Source: Haliclystus octoradiatus
Taxonomy: Eukaryota; Cnidaria; Staurozoa; Stauromedusae; Haliclystidae
DNA: 64,000 bases
Assembly (NCBI GenBank): GCA_916610825.1
Contig: OU744449.1
Coordinates: 14,618,952 to 14,682,951, forward strand
Direction: 5' to 3'
Part shown: in pieces, positions 12,901 to 24,717 of the stretch
Layout of the letters: the number at the start of each line of letters is the position of its first letter
Numbering within the stretch: position 1 is the first letter of the stretch
Notes under the pieces: generated by a model
Databases searched by the model: none
The model's input: only the letters and a program-made list of their open reading frames with translations
Told to the model about the DNA's origin: nothing
Position numbers and translations under genes: made by a program

Positions 12901-15900
12901 TCAAAAGAAACAACTTTTTGTGCTAGTTTTGTTGAAACTCACGAGAAAATTCTTGATGTTATATAAATAATCTATTGCAATACTAATATTATACAAATGT
13001 TAAACACTTTCTGTGAAATATGAATTATATAAACAAAAGTGTTACATCATGAGGCACAAAAAATCAAGAGCTGCTGCTTTTCTGGATGCCTCATAGCAAC
13101 CCGATCGGGTATCGTTCAATATTAATAGAAAAGCTTGAATCACTGAGCTGTGATTCGAAGCAATGTTCTTATTTACCCGGGTTACCGTTTGTCTTAGCCA
13201 AATCACAAGCTGAAATGGGTTTGTCTGGCGTTTTATTGACATTGTTTTGATATTAGGGTTTTAATGAAAGTTTCACTTGTTCTATTTTATAATAAAAATA
13301 TGACAACTAAACTGACACAGTACGTAGCATCTTAAATGACTAAATTATCGCAATGCGCTTTGTAGGCTACATTAACTCATAATGTAATTCTGTATTGACC
13401 AGGTCATCAGTATTTGCAATCGTGAAAAATGTGTACCACTAAAACTACAAGCAGAGAGGTAAGCTATTGTACTCCTGAGAATAATCTATAATTCAGCCTC
13501 CTGGATTGGCTGCATAGTTGTCATAAAGTAGCTAATGTATACACTTCAAGAATGTAACATTTCATGACGTAGCATAATGTAACCTAACAGTCAATGTTAC
13601 AATATGCTCCCCACCCAAATTGTCTGGAACAAGGCACAATACATTTTTTCTGAGGTCTTTCTCATACATACCGGTAGCCGTATTGCGTCACAAATGCATT
13701 ATGCCGTTTTGACTAATTTCTGTACGGAGTTTGACAACTTTTCCTACTGTGTGATGTACTCCCATGTTGTAGACATCGCTGTGAAACCATTTCAGTAATC
13801 TTGAAAACATTTCATCGACCCTCATAATATGAATTGCTAATAATAGATTGATAGTTTATGGATATGTCATAAAGTTTTTAATGAGCTTTTCATGAACCTG
13901 TGTCAAGGGCTAGTTTGCAATGTACTATAAAGTGGTTAGGAGCTTGGGATCCCTAGCAGGAACATCAAATATTAAGGCACCAGAAAGGGCATCCGACCAT
14001 ATGCACACACATGCGTCAGATACTAAGGAATTACCAGCAGCTATGATGAGAAAAGCTACAACCGATAAGCTCAATCGGTTTTTGGAATAATGATAAACCA
14101 AAGAAAAGTTATTTCCCAATGATTTGTGTTTCTTGGGGGGTATTCTTATTTTCTGAGTTTGTATATCTTTGGTTTAAAAAAATATTATATCATTGAAACC
14201 TGTATTACAGCCACCCAAACGAGGTAGATAAATTGACCACTATATGCAGGTGACCTAAATATACGGCATTGATTCAACAGAAAATACTATTTTAGACACC
14301 CAATTGGTGCACAGTCTCCTGTGAGCTATTGATCTTTGGTGCACAAGAGGGCACGTAAGGAGGAAATGACAAGAAGGCAAATCACGAGGTGATTTGGCGT
14401 CATATCTCTAAACCAATCAGATTGATCAAATCGATTTTTGTAGTACAAAGACAAATGACCTGGAATCAATTGTCAATCTATCATTTTTTCACAATAAATG
14501 CCAACGCTAATGAATGTATTTTGACAACGTTTCGACTTTCACAAAAAGCAATTATCAAATGTAAAAAATTATGGGTGCAGATTAACTATTTATAGTAAAA
14601 TGATAGAGTTATACAATTTTATTTTTCATTTATTAATTAAATGTTTACTTTTTATTTTCTAGTGAGCAAGGGGTTATGTTTTCAAAATGCTGTATCCTTT
14701 CCATATCATGCTGCCTGTCTTGGATGTCAGTGTGTGTATAGACACTGTGTTTTTTTACAAAAATTAGCTCTAATGTTATCCTTGTTAGATGAAGAACAAA
14801 TTCAATAGTTTTTAGTTACATGATTTTTTGGAATTCGGTGTTTCAACTGGTTTTCATAATCGTACCTTCTTTTCACAATTTAAAAATTCTACATACAATT
14901 GGTCATTTTAGGGTCTTCATTAAAACTTTCTGTGAAATTTTACTGTGTTCCTTGATTCAAAAGAATAGAACCCCCGTCAAAATAATATAAAAGTACCCCC
15001 CCCCCGGTATTTGTCACACAAGAGGTACATAAGGATAAAACGAAAAGACATCATAATATCACTAACATGTAAAATAATCTATTATATTGCACAGTGAACA
15101 GTCCCATGCAATATGTTGTATCTTTAACTGTTATCAATTAATCAGATCCTGTTATTTGTATCCCATCAACATTCATAATAAATGGTGGCGTACCTGTTGA
15201 CATAATTGCTGGCATTGTAACATCAGATGAGTTAGCCAACAGACTTTCAACTGCTGTCAAGGTTAGTAAATATGCTATCAATTCAATCAAATCACAGTGA
15301 ACAATGGACAGTGTATTTTAGACCTCTTTGATATGTCACATATGGAAGAGTCAAGGAGAATTGAGATATAAAGAGCTGCATGGTATATCTCTGCCATGCA
15401 TGACAATCAATGTCTTGGATTTTGTAAAAGATTCATCTAAGATGTATCGCTTTACATTAAATTAAGCAATTGGTGCACAGTTTCCTATGAGCTATTGGTA
15501 TTTGTCAGATGTACGGGGACATGCCATTTTTAAGGGGTGCCTTTCCAAATTGTTGTGGATTTTACTTTGTCAATTTGGAGATTTTTGAAATTTTTAGAAC
15601 TTTTCCTTTGTTTTCCTCGTAAAACATGAAATTTAACACTAAATATAATTTCATTTTTCAGCAAAATGTTATCAGTCAGAATAAGAATCCGATGGTTTCA
15701 AGTGGCGAAGAAAGTTCAGCAGGAGTTTTAGCCTCAAGTGACACAGCAGTACCTGGTGCATCTTCAACATCAACTGCGGGTAACGATGATTTCCAAAACC
15801 GTGTTGCTCATGCTCAGGAACTAATCCGAGTGAGACAAGAACAAAAATATGTTGAAGAGATCAATGTGAGTTCTAAATTATTATAAACTGATAAAGCAGG

Positions 15901-18900
15901 TAGTTAATAATTGAAGCGTTAAGCGATTGAATGACTTTGTAATTCCATGTCATGCTTATAGGTTCTGTAATCCACATGTGATTGTAGGTGTAGCATGGAG
16001 AGTCTGGAAATAAAAATGATCCAACGAAACTCAGTAAGCCAATGTGATTATGTATTCTTGTTATGCAGTCTTGGGAGTAAGATGATTAGCTCAGATGGCA
16101 GAGCAGCCGAGCTTCAAATCGGATCATATCTGATCGACTGTGGTTCAAATCCCCTGAAGGTCAACTCAGCCTTGACTTTATCTAAAACATCAAGTGAGTA
16201 CCATCTTCTGATGGCGGATGGAATGGTCCAGAGGGAATTGCATTGTGAGAAGCTGCGGTGAATGTTGCGCATTAACAACCAAGGCCTATCTGTCATGAAA
16301 TCTGTTGAATTGATCTGCAGTGTTGCTGCTGAGATCAAAAAAGATTGTTTAAAATCATTGCTCTCAGCGAAAAGAGCTACTCATCTAGAAATAGAGGAGT
16401 GGTGTGGGTGCCTTTGGTAGAGCGACACCATCTACATTACTTTTTAATCCTGAGAGGCATGATTCTCGTGCAATGGTTCCTCTATTGGAGATATAATTCA
16501 ATCTATATTCCAGTTTAGTAAATTAGTATAGGCATACACGTCTTGTCTTGAGAAAAATATGTTTACTTGGTAAACGTGTTTGTATTTCAAAAACAAGCAT
16601 GTTATCAGACAAGTATTGGCTGCTACAGCATTTTTTATTTTATTTTCCGAATACGAAATTGGATCATCAGAACTCTATTATTACCAAAATAATAGGGGGT
16701 ACGAAGAGGTTTCAAATCTATCTCGATTTTTCCACAATTATTCTAAACTATAATTGTTTAGAGGAAAGGCATGCACCGTTACAGATAAATGGTCACATAT
16801 TTTAACAAAGCAACACAAACAGTTTGATATATCGTAACCCAGCAAGTTCCACAAATATTTAAGGAAAGTATAGAGGGGTGTCACTTCTGATTGAGAGTTG
16901 TGTCTACTGTGTACCTGTTTGAATGTTCATCTATAAAGGGGATGGAATATGGTGATCATTCAGGATCACTATGGTGATCATTCAGGATCACATATGTGGA
17001 AATCACCTGAATCATTGTGTTTAGAGGACTGCAAATCAACTTATCACTAGTTCAAAACTGTTATCTTGTCATGCAGCCGTTGGCTTACAAGACCATTATA
17101 AGTCATTGTAATTTTAATAGTAGTATCTGAAACATAACTTATTCATGAAGGATACAACTGTCTCCGTGAAATAATGGACAAGAGATCCTTTTCTCAATTC
17201 ATAAATTAATCAAGATCAAAACCATAATTAATATGTTTTATTATTTTTTATCTGGGTCACAGGAAGCAAAATCAAAGGAGTTAAAAAGAAGACAAGAGGG
17301 AAATGAATTTTCCCTGGCAAAGAAGCAAAAAGCAGACAAGGAAGCCAAAAAACTTGCTGATGAGATGTCTAAACGAAAATCTGACGAGAAATTAGCCAGG
17401 GAAGCTGTCCGTCAAAAGATCAAACAAGACCGTGCCGAAAGAGCTGCAAAATATGAGAATGAGAAGACAGCAGCTGAAGCTATTAGGAAAACAGAAATTG
17501 AGCGCCAGGAAAGGCTGAAAGGAGTGGAACCAAAACCAGTTGATATGTAAGTGTCGGTAGGGGTAAATACCAAACTGCAAACTTTTGCAAACTTACCAAC
17601 CAAGCCAAAAATATGAAAATGTTCTTCTTGTCTAGACCATTGGTTTGTCAATATGAAAGAATTCCGACCCCTGTCTCAATGATGCTGCTTGCTCGCAATT
17701 TTATTCTTCCAGATTGTTTAGCCCATTGTCTAGACAAGAAGGCCATTTCCTTGTTTAGTAAGTTTTCAAGAGTTTGCAGTTTGGTATTTTACTCTTACTG
17801 TGTAAGTGTATGATACTGGGTCACATCCCAACATCCAATGCTTACTATTTTTGAACAAAGTGGATATTGTTCTGGCAGCCGGAATCCTGAGAACTAGCGA
17901 TAATGTTCCTTGCGTCTTTTGCGCATTGCATAATTTGTTGTTTGCTTTTCTCTCACATTTGTTCAAGATACAATGATGGCGGACGGTCCTGTCGGTCCTG
18001 TTCCTCAATCACGTTGATAACAAGTCTGTTCATCATGTTAATAATCGAATATAAAAGAATTTAAAATGGAAGTGCTAGAGGTTGAAAACACTTTATATAA
18101 GAAACACCAAACCGTGTTCCCAAAATTTTATAAAAGCGAACAAACTCGGGTACTCGGCTTCGGTTTTGAGTTCAGAGTTTTAACTTTTGGTATAAGACAA
18201 AATCAGAATTGGTAGGCATATAGCAGCATATATTATCTCATATTATTACAAATCACCAAATTGAAAATGTTTTAATATTGAAATATTGTTACATAAATAT
18301 TCTCTGAGCGTCAAATAAATGTCACAACACTCAAATATTGAAAACGCTGGGTTGCCTTGCTGAAAAGCGATATGACAATTCAAAATTTTTTAACAAATCA
18401 CTATAAATCAAAGACATCATTATAAACATTATAACAGATATGATGAATATCGTTTCCTTTTACAAACTATTTAAGATTTAGTTTGGATTGATTGACATAG
18501 CCATGATACTATCTTCATACTCATACTCGAAGGACGCACGGAACATTATCTTTTGAGAACAGCTTTCCGGCAGCCAGAACAATATCCACCGCGTTTTTCG
18601 AATGAAGGTAATCTTGAATATCTCCCTGATATCACAACCAGTGTACTATACATTTAGTGGCTACAGCATTCTATTGCACTGCATGTGATTGGTAACGCCA
18701 TGGTTCATGGTCCATAGCAAATTTTTCACATACACCCAGGTGTGTGCCAACTTCAGAAATTGGATAGGACGATAAAATTTCACAGCAGGCAAGAATAAAG
18801 ACCCTAACATTTCATGTTTTTACGACCAAAACAAAGGAAAAGTTGAAATTTGTTAAAAAATCTTCAAAATTGGTACCGTAAAATCTCACAAGAATCTGGA

Positions 18901-21900
18901 AAAGGCACCCTTTAAAAATGGCACATCCCCGTATAGTCGATGTATGGAAGTGCCCCCTGGCACATACACCAACTTTTCCCATGTGGGATTTGTTCAATGC
19001 GGGATTCAATGCGATGTTGCAAAAACAATTCACGTTGTTCTTTATGTCATTTTTATGCATTGAAGGGGATCTTTTTCATTTATCATCCCAATCAGCAAAT
19101 ACCATTTGTTATACCCTTAAAAATATTTATAAGTTCAATCCTGAGTTGTCATCTGAATAAGACTCACTTAGATAAGGATGGTGTTGAATTCTGCATAATT
19201 CTTAATTTTGGAAAGAAATCAATGCAAATTAACATTATGAATTCATGCTTTCTTGCCTAGATATCATGAAATAAACTCAAATAAAATACCATGCGAAAGC
19301 TGAACTGTCTATCTCTTTAATTTTAGGTCCAGAACGAGGCTGCAGTTTCGTCTTCCTGATGGCTCGACAACTAATCGTGAATTCGATTCAAAAGAGACTC
19401 TCGACGTGGCTTACAGATTCATTTGTGAGGTGAAGATTCATCCTCTCTAATCTTAATGACCTATACATTGTTGTAACGCTCTTGTTTGCCTGCGATCCGC
19501 GAAATTTCAAAAGCTTGTAAAATGTACATTGCCTCCCAGAATCAATTGCCTGGCAATACACAGCGTAAATCCGTAATCCTTTAAAATGTTGTCATTGGTT
19601 TTGGTTTAATTTTAGCATTGCGCTGGTAAGTTTGGCCAGATTCGTTTGGTGACAGTTCATCCTCGTCGTGAGTTCAACGAAAAAGATATGCAACTGACTT
19701 TTGCTGATTTGAAATTAACACCAAGTTCCACTATTATTGTACTGCCGGTATGTATGATTGAGTGGTTGTAAAGTATTGTTATGAATATTCATCGATTCTT
19801 GAATTGCGTATGAATTAATTTCCTTATATCCATAGTTTAGCTCACTGCCCTGTAGGACTGTATATTTCACATGAATAGCCATAAAATCAAACAATTTCCT
19901 CTCTAAAGTTAAAATTTAGCAGATTATTCTATCTAGATGACGTAACCAACCAAAATTACGTCATTTTCGGCTGCATCATACACGGCGCTTGAATATCTTG
20001 CAGGTTTTCTATAATGTTTCATTCTGAGCAGTCAAAATGAAATTACAATTTTGCATCAATCAATTGTGTTATTTTTCCTTCATTGTTATTATTCTTGCCA
20101 TGTCGATAGCTATAAAACTTTTGTATTTGCGGAACATTTGCACCTACACGTTGGTGCTGAAAATGAAAAATTGTTTGTTTCGAATCCTGAAGGTCAACTC
20201 AACTTAAATTTTGAATCGTTGCATCATTAGCCTCTGCTATTTCAGCTATAGAAAAAAATTAATTGTTTCTGTTTGCCGAGCTTTTAAGTGTAAAGGAACT
20301 CTGACTTGCTTTTGAAAATAATATACAGTAAACAATTTTTCAATAATTATAAGAAAAAGTTTTTAAAAACTTGAGAAAAGGCCCAGATTGAAGGACAACA
20401 TAATGAATTACAAGCAATGACTGGACATTTTATAATCCTTGTATTTGATTTAAATTTGCAACAGAGGCATTCATTTTTCTGCAATTGCATAATTCTACTG
20501 ACTTCTAAAATAGAAAGTAGGAACATTTCAAGAATAATTTCAGCCTTTTCATATTGAAAAAAACAATAAGAATAATCAGCTTCAACATAAATTAACTGAT
20601 TCTATATGATATCATAATGAAGAAAAATGAAATGTTTTTAGATTTATTGCAAATAAAATAGCAATTTTTTTTATTATCAGACTTATTAATAATACCATGG
20701 CGTATGTATCTGGCTTGCAGATCGAGGCTCATTCCTCCCAGTCCTACATTTTGTTTGTTTGTTTTGTTACGTAACCTAACCTCATTTGATTTGCAACCAC
20801 GTACTGATGTACCGTATATATATACCAGTGCAAAAACAGACGAAATGCCATACAGTCAAACATGTATATAACAGCCAGCTCTGAGAGGTAGATAAATTGA
20901 CCACAATTTGCAGGTGGCCTTTATATACAGGGCTATTTCAATAGAAACAATTATTTTAAATATTGCAAAATTGATCACTATAGATAGGTGGCCGCTATAT
21001 AGTGATGGCCGTTATACAGGTTTGACTGTAATATTTAATGTATGACTTGACATTTTCAGGCTATAAATGAGCCCTATTTTTTCTCACAATTTCATTTTAT
21101 TTCAGACCACACGATCCTCGTCGTTGAATTCATCTGGCTTCACAAGTGCCATTGATCTAGTACGGGTTATACTGTCTCCTTTAGTTATGCTGTTTATGTG
21201 GATACTATCTGTGTTTGGTCTGAGTAACACCGGCAACACCAAACCACCCGCCGGTACTGCGCGGCAACAACAACAACACGAGATTTCTAGCTCATCAAGG
21301 TACAGTATAGTTGTCTATAAGGCACCATAGTACGTGCAAAAGTATGCGTTGTCCAGTTCCCCGCAGTTTCCTCAGTCAATTTTGTCTGTAATATATATCT
21401 TGAGTTAGATATCATTATAATTGTTGCTTATACATTCTTGGCCCTACAGCAGGCTTCGATTTTTTAAATTTCGTTCTCTGATTTGTACAGAGAATAAATC
21501 CACCCTTTGACTTCGATATTATTATTGTAACAATTATGTGGCATTTGATCAATTCTTCATGGGTTCAAACCGCATTTCCATGACTAGATAGTAAACAGAA
21601 AATGGTGTTGGTTTCATGGCGTTATTATTGAGGTTTATTGGTCTCCCGTTATTCTTTCGTCATGTTTCTATTTGTGTACGCTTGTTTGTGATATATTGAC
21701 AGCAAATTATTCTTCTATATTGTCATTGGCTGACTGTTGTGTGATACACATTATGTGCTGTATAGTCTTATTTATCGGCTATTGAATTAAAAGTGTTTGC
21801 TGTATTTGTAATTCTAGTGAGGTGATTTTTGTTTCCTTTTTCATAGTAATACCGACCAATCATCAGTGAGGAGGCGAACTAGGCCAGATGGTAGCAACGT

Positions 21901-21979
21901 TCATAGAATTAGAAATCAAGAAGATGATGATGATAAAGACAAGAAAACTTGGAATGGAAACTCTACTCAACAAATGTAG
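6927..21979 (+). CDS. UBXN4: UBXN4-like ER membrane UBX-domain protein (eleven exons, about 460 aa)
   Basis: UBXN4 (erasin) is an ER-membrane p97/VCP adaptor for ER-associated degradation. Exons: 6927-7008, 11235-11284, 13403-13458, 14663-14691, 15146-15261, 15662-15865, 17263-17546, 19327-19429, 19616-19747, 21106-21299, 21847-21979. All phases join without a stop, giving 460 aa (human 508). N-terminal thioredoxin-like part about residues 1-111 (KTFVVFIEG, then PVICIPSTFIINGGVP). Ser-rich linker, then a charged coiled coil to about 273. UBX domain about 276-352 (LQFRLPDGS to SSTIIVLP). Hydrophobic membrane hairpin about 368-392. C-terminus TWNGNSTQQM matches the vertebrate C-terminus as I recall it. 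The UBX loop reads HPR where most UBX proteins have FPR. Exons 3 and 4 are small and were placed by phase and similarity (KLQAE, then SEQGVMFSKCYPV), so they are less certain than the rest. Confidence 0.93.
7305..7328 (+). repeat. (GAT)n microsatellite
   Basis: About eight GAT units in UBXN4 intron 1. Confidence 0.9.
7358..8256. repeat. CGGAT-rich palindromic repeat region, possible non-autonomous element
   Basis: Clusters of CGGATCGGAT and GGGTCGGATTCGG occur near both ends (about 7365-7440 and 8070-8215), in opposite orientation. The outer edges read GATGTGCGAATCC and, reversed, GGTGTGCGTCGAATC, suggesting imperfect terminal inverted repeats of a roughly 0.9-kb element. No target duplication was confirmed. 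Confidence 0.5.
8262..9498. mobile_element. Outer inverted-repeat element containing a second inserted element
   Basis: Termini ATCTAGACCGCTAACTTC (8262) and its exact reverse complement (ending 9498) open long arms that continue inward through GCCATGTTGGCCTCACCA and its complement, then GGAAACTGGCAAATGGAG and its complement (near 8950 and 9380), then CAATGGACGTGTTCAATCCGAT and its complement. The left arm is interrupted by the element at 8402-8938. No coding capacity is seen, so this is a long-TIR or fold-back non-autonomous transposon. Confidence 0.85.
8402..8938. mobile_element. hAT-like non-autonomous element nested in the 8262-9498 element
   Basis: The 537-bp insert is flanked by an 8-bp direct repeat, TTAAAATA, at 8394-8401 and 8939-8946, and removing it restores the continuity of the surrounding inverted-repeat arm. 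Its ends are imperfect inverted repeats sharing TAGCCGTCC and GCCGGACG. An 8-bp target duplication is typical of hAT transposons. No transposase is present. Confidence 0.8.
10254..11168. mobile_element. hAT-like non-autonomous element with 8-bp target duplication
   Basis: Termini CAGTGCCGGATTAA and TTAATCTGGCACTG are inverted repeats of the CAGTG type common in hAT elements. They are flanked by identical 8-bp copies of TCTACCAT at 10246-10253 and 11169-11176. Subterminal GTGGCCTTAGGC / GCCTAAGG blocks are also inverted. The element is 915 bp, without a transposase, in UBXN4 intron 1, and contains the MITE at 10691-11016. Confidence 0.9.
10691..11016. mobile_element. MITE with TAGCCTGCGTAC / GTACGCAGGCTA termini, nested
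   Basis: 326-bp element inside the hAT-like element. Inverted arms include AACCATAGAGTCTGTTAACTA and ACAGACCCTATGGTTTC. A second copy, internally shortened and carrying a SINE tail, lies at 32960-33335 in a KIF28 intron, which shows that it is a dispersed family. Confidence 0.82.
14222..14300 (+). repeat. Unit of a dispersed GACCACTATA-type minisatellite
   Basis: GGTAGATAAATTGACCACTATATGCAGGTGACC followed by a CAACAGAAAATACTATTTTA tail. Related units occur at 20883-21030, 37765-37955 and 46310-46515. Confidence 0.7.
14663..14691 (+). other. UBXN4: 29-nt coding microexon of the UBXN4-like gene
   Basis: Preceded by a pyrimidine-rich TTTTTATTTTCTAG acceptor and followed by GTATCC. It completes an AG/T codon from the 13403-13458 exon and leaves one base for a TAT codon with the 15146 exon. 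The junction product reads SEQGVMFSKCYPVICIP, which lines up with the SEACLQFSQIYPVVCVP block that I recall from vertebrate UBXN4. Confidence 0.72.
15464..15640 (+). repeat. Dispersed repeat, copy A
   Basis: Contains GTACGGGGACATGCCATTTTTAAGGGGTGCC. A copy in reverse orientation lies at about 18790-18945 (GGCACCCTTTAAAAATGGCAC). A shorter relative of its left edge (CAATTGGTGCACAGT) is at 14299. All are in UBXN4 introns. Confidence 0.7.
16072..16447 (+). repeat. tRNA-derived SINE, near full length
   Basis: The tRNA-like head carries an A box (TTAGCTCAGATGGCAGAGC, 16085-16103) and B box (GGTTCAAATCC, 16142-16152). The body shares long blocks with the copy at 37371-37735: GAAGGTCAACTC, AAAACATCAA, GAGTACCATCTT and ATTGATCTGCAGTGT. 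The 3' part has a TCTAGAAATAGA segment. It lies in a UBXN4 intron. Spacing and body length exclude a functional tRNA gene. Confidence 0.85.
16949..16992 (+). repeat. Tandem duplication of a 22-bp unit
   Basis: TATGGTGATCATTCAGGATC(AC) occurs twice head-to-tail. Confidence 0.85.
17563..17797. mobile_element. Short fold-back MITE
   Basis: Left arm TACCAAACTGCAAACTTTTG and TTCTTGTCTAGACCATTGG, and right arm CCCATTGTCTAGACAAGAA and GAGTTTGCAGTTTGGTA, are inverted copies, in about 235 bp just downstream of UBXN4 exon 7. There is no coding capacity. Confidence 0.8.
17859..18594. repeat. Inverted-repeat element with about 64-bp arms
   Basis: The segment at 17859-17922 (GTGGATATTGTTCTGGCAGCC, TAATGTTCCTTGCGTC) is inverted at 18531-18594 (GACGCACGGAACATTA, GGCAGCCAGAACAATATCCAC). 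This is probably a non-autonomous DNA transposon in a UBXN4 intron. Confidence 0.75.
18790..18945 (-). repeat. Dispersed repeat, copy B (inverted relative to copy A at 15464)
   Basis: The reverse complement matches copy A through CGGGGA-TGCCATTTTTAA and TTTTCCTTTGTTTT blocks. The two copies are about 3.2 kb apart in opposite orientation across UBXN4 exon 7. Confidence 0.68.
20883..21030 (+). repeat. Units of the dispersed GACCACTATA-type minisatellite
   Basis: Two or three units: TAGATAAATTGACCAC, ATTGATCACTATAGATAGGTGGCC and TATAGTGATGGCCGTTATACAGG, followed by TTTGACTGTA. It ends about 75 bp before UBXN4 exon 10. Confidence 0.7.
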
Positions 21980-23516
21980 AATTAAATCAAAAATAAACAT
22001 CATAGGAATATATGATGTCATTATAACGCATACATTAATAAATATGCAAAAAGATTGGAAAGAGCCAATATATTCTGTCTATGATATTGTACGGGTAGTA
22101 GGCTACGGCTGTATGCTCCATAGTAAATTATTGAATTTGAAACACTTACAAACAGTGAAACAATTACTCATTCTTTTTAATTTAGATGCCTATTGTACAC
22201 GCAGGAACTGGCCACCAACCTACTATTTAACATTGAAGTGGGCAATGAACATGCACAATCTATTCTGGTATAGAAATGTGACATGTGTTCGTCCGTTAGT
22301 TGCCATCCTAGAAAGCCAAAGAAACTAAAAACGTGCTTTATTTAACGCAAAAATGGTCCGTTGTTGCGACCCAGTAACGTTGCGCGGGAACACCATACTT
22401 TGTGAGGGAAAACGTTAGTGCATATATTCATGATATATTCAAAAATAGATTTTGCTAAACAGTCTACATAAAATCATGACTCATATCTTCTCGATCAAAT
22501 AAATCATAAGTGACAATAGTGATAACATTTTACAGAAGATGTCATAGTAAATAAATTGTATTGATATAATTATCTCGATCATAAGAGCATAAGATTTGCT
22601 TTCATTTGGAACAAATTTATTGTAGTCAAAATCCATAGATAATAGTTCTATAAATATCCTACAGGACGATAAGAATTTCCTACGAAGTTCAATGTGGGTT
22701 TTTGGCGTTTGGATCATGATTAGATGTCTTGGATGTGGTTTCGCATTATGCACATTGTCATAACTACGTCATAGGCTATTGTCATTGGTAGCCAATCAGG
22801 ATGACAGTTTTATTGAGAGCCCTTTTCAACTTTCCGCTCTCCTCAACGATTTTGAGGAATGCTTTCTTTCCTTACTTTTGATATTCTACCGAAAACACCA
22901 CAACATGATGTTGACTCGCTGACAATTAGTGTATTTATTTTTCACAATTTTTCATAAAGTTTTACCGAAAATGGCGGTGGGACTATCTCACGACTTCAAG
23001 ATAAATGTATATTAGCAATATTTAAATTGTGGTTTTCCTTGACAATAGTTCATAGGTAAGTTGTTTTGGTTTCTGCCTATACTTTTCTCATTTTTGTTTT
23101 TTGTCGCTTGTCATTTTAATAACAATCATCTACATTATTACATCATAGTACAATTACTGCAATTGATAAATTAATTAATGATAGGCCTACAGCACTATCG
23201 TAGTTTTCCTTTATGGCATAGAAAGTCGTTTCTTCAAGAACACTTTATGAAAACTCCCGCCACTAAAAGCTTATCAAATTTCCACCGTATAACGTTATTA
23301 AACGCTTTTTCTTCTTTGTGTACTGGGTAGCCATATCTGTATTTCACTTTATGCTTATTCCACATGCCCAATTTTTTTGTAATTAAGGTATAATTGTGAT
23401 GAAAAGTAGAGCAATTATCTTTTTATTATTGTAACACAATCCATTGTAGAAAGCAACATGCCTGCGATAATGACAAAGACATTTCTTTGCGTTTCATTAT
23501 CATTGGTCCCTCGACG

Positions 23517-24717
23517 AAGGTTAGCGTTAGTTCAGGGGAAATGTTGATGACGTCACAAGATAAAGACTAGTACCTAAGCTCTTTTTCGCTTTGCTTTGCG
23601 CAGAAAACCAACTTCTTCCTCAAAGTTCTTTCTTGTTTACATGTTTCGATCGTGTTTGGTAAAGCCTGGTTCCCATATAGCAAATTTGCATGCGTTGTTA
23701 CCTGCGGCATTTGCTTGGGTCACACCCGTAGACATTTAATGATCTTTTTTCTATTGTTTCGACTGTATATCATTAGTCTTGCCTATCAAACAAATAAACT
23801 TTGAAATCAGCCAGGCAAGACGAACAATATCTGGTCGAAACAATAGAAAAAAGATCATTAAATGTCTACGGCTGTGACTCAGGCAAATGTTAACGGCAAC
23901 AACGCAGGCAAATTTGCATATGGGAACCAGGCTTAAAGATGGTGATGTGAACTATCTGAAAACTATTATACAACGCTTATATTGATGTACACGTGGACAT
24001 ATCAAGCGGAGATTGAATATGTTAAATCTTGGACACTATACAATTTAGATATATTAATAAACTTATTGAAAAAAACAAGGTTGTTAGTTTCATTTGTCAA
24101 CATAAGTAAGATAGGCTTTTTTTACTGTTTTCGATGTTTTGTCAACAAATTAATGCATGCAAATAACTTTGGCAAATAAGATTACTGCACTTTGTAACTT
24201 CTATAAACACCCTTACGAATATATCTAAAACTGGAGAAGTATTTAATATACAACAAAAACTAATATGTTTCCAAATTCCAAGTTTGAATATAACTGCTTG
24301 ATCCGTTTGTTTAAATCAATAATTTTGTCACTTGACGAAATATAGGCCTACCACGTAGGGTCTACTCTTGATTTTAGTCTTCAACTGCTATGTTGATAAC
24401 GTAAGTTAACAAATAAAATCACTTGGTTCGTTTAAACGAGCTTACGAAGTTGTCTAAATTCTATGGTGTCCATGGTATTACAATATTTCATCTTCGCTTG
24501 ATACCCCTACGTGTGCATCAATGTAAGTGCTCAAGTTTGTAAATACATACTAAATAGTTTTCAGTTTATATCGCCATCTTTTATCAAACAAGAACGAAGC
24601 AATAAATAAAAAAGAACTTTGAGGAAGAGTTGGTTTCCGTTCAAAGCAACTGAGAAAGAGCTTAGGTACTAGCCTTTATCTTGTGACGTCAGCAGCATTT
24701 CCCCGGAACTAATGCTA
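23517..24717. mobile_element. Long-TIR element holding an inner fold-back element
   Basis: The left arm (about 23517-23640: TTAGCGTTAGTT, GACGTCACAAGATAAAG, CTTCCTCAAAGTTCTTT) is inverted at about 24588-24717 (AAGAACTTTGAGGAAGAG, CTTTATCTTGTGACGTC). The terminal TTAGCGTTAGTT complement is completed beyond the insertion at 25523-25540, so the true right end is displaced by the element at 24716-25522. Confidence 0.8.
23662..23934. mobile_element. Fold-back MITE with AAGCCTGGTTCCCATAT termini
   Basis: About 100-bp arms: GCCTGGTTCCCATAT, GCAAATTTGC, GTAGACATTTAATGATC and TTTCTATTGTTTCGAC recur inverted on the right side, with about 70 bp of loop. It is nested in the 23517-24717 element. Confidence 0.88.

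Noticed and set aside
16085-16152. tRNA gene
   Set aside because: A and B boxes are present, but the arms do not pair into a cloverleaf and a SINE body follows; the same arrangement recurs at 37371.
21888-22328. 146-aa plus-strand frame
   Set aside because: It overlaps the last UBXN4 exon in another frame and runs into its 3' UTR. The UBXN4 frame ends in the conserved STQQM.
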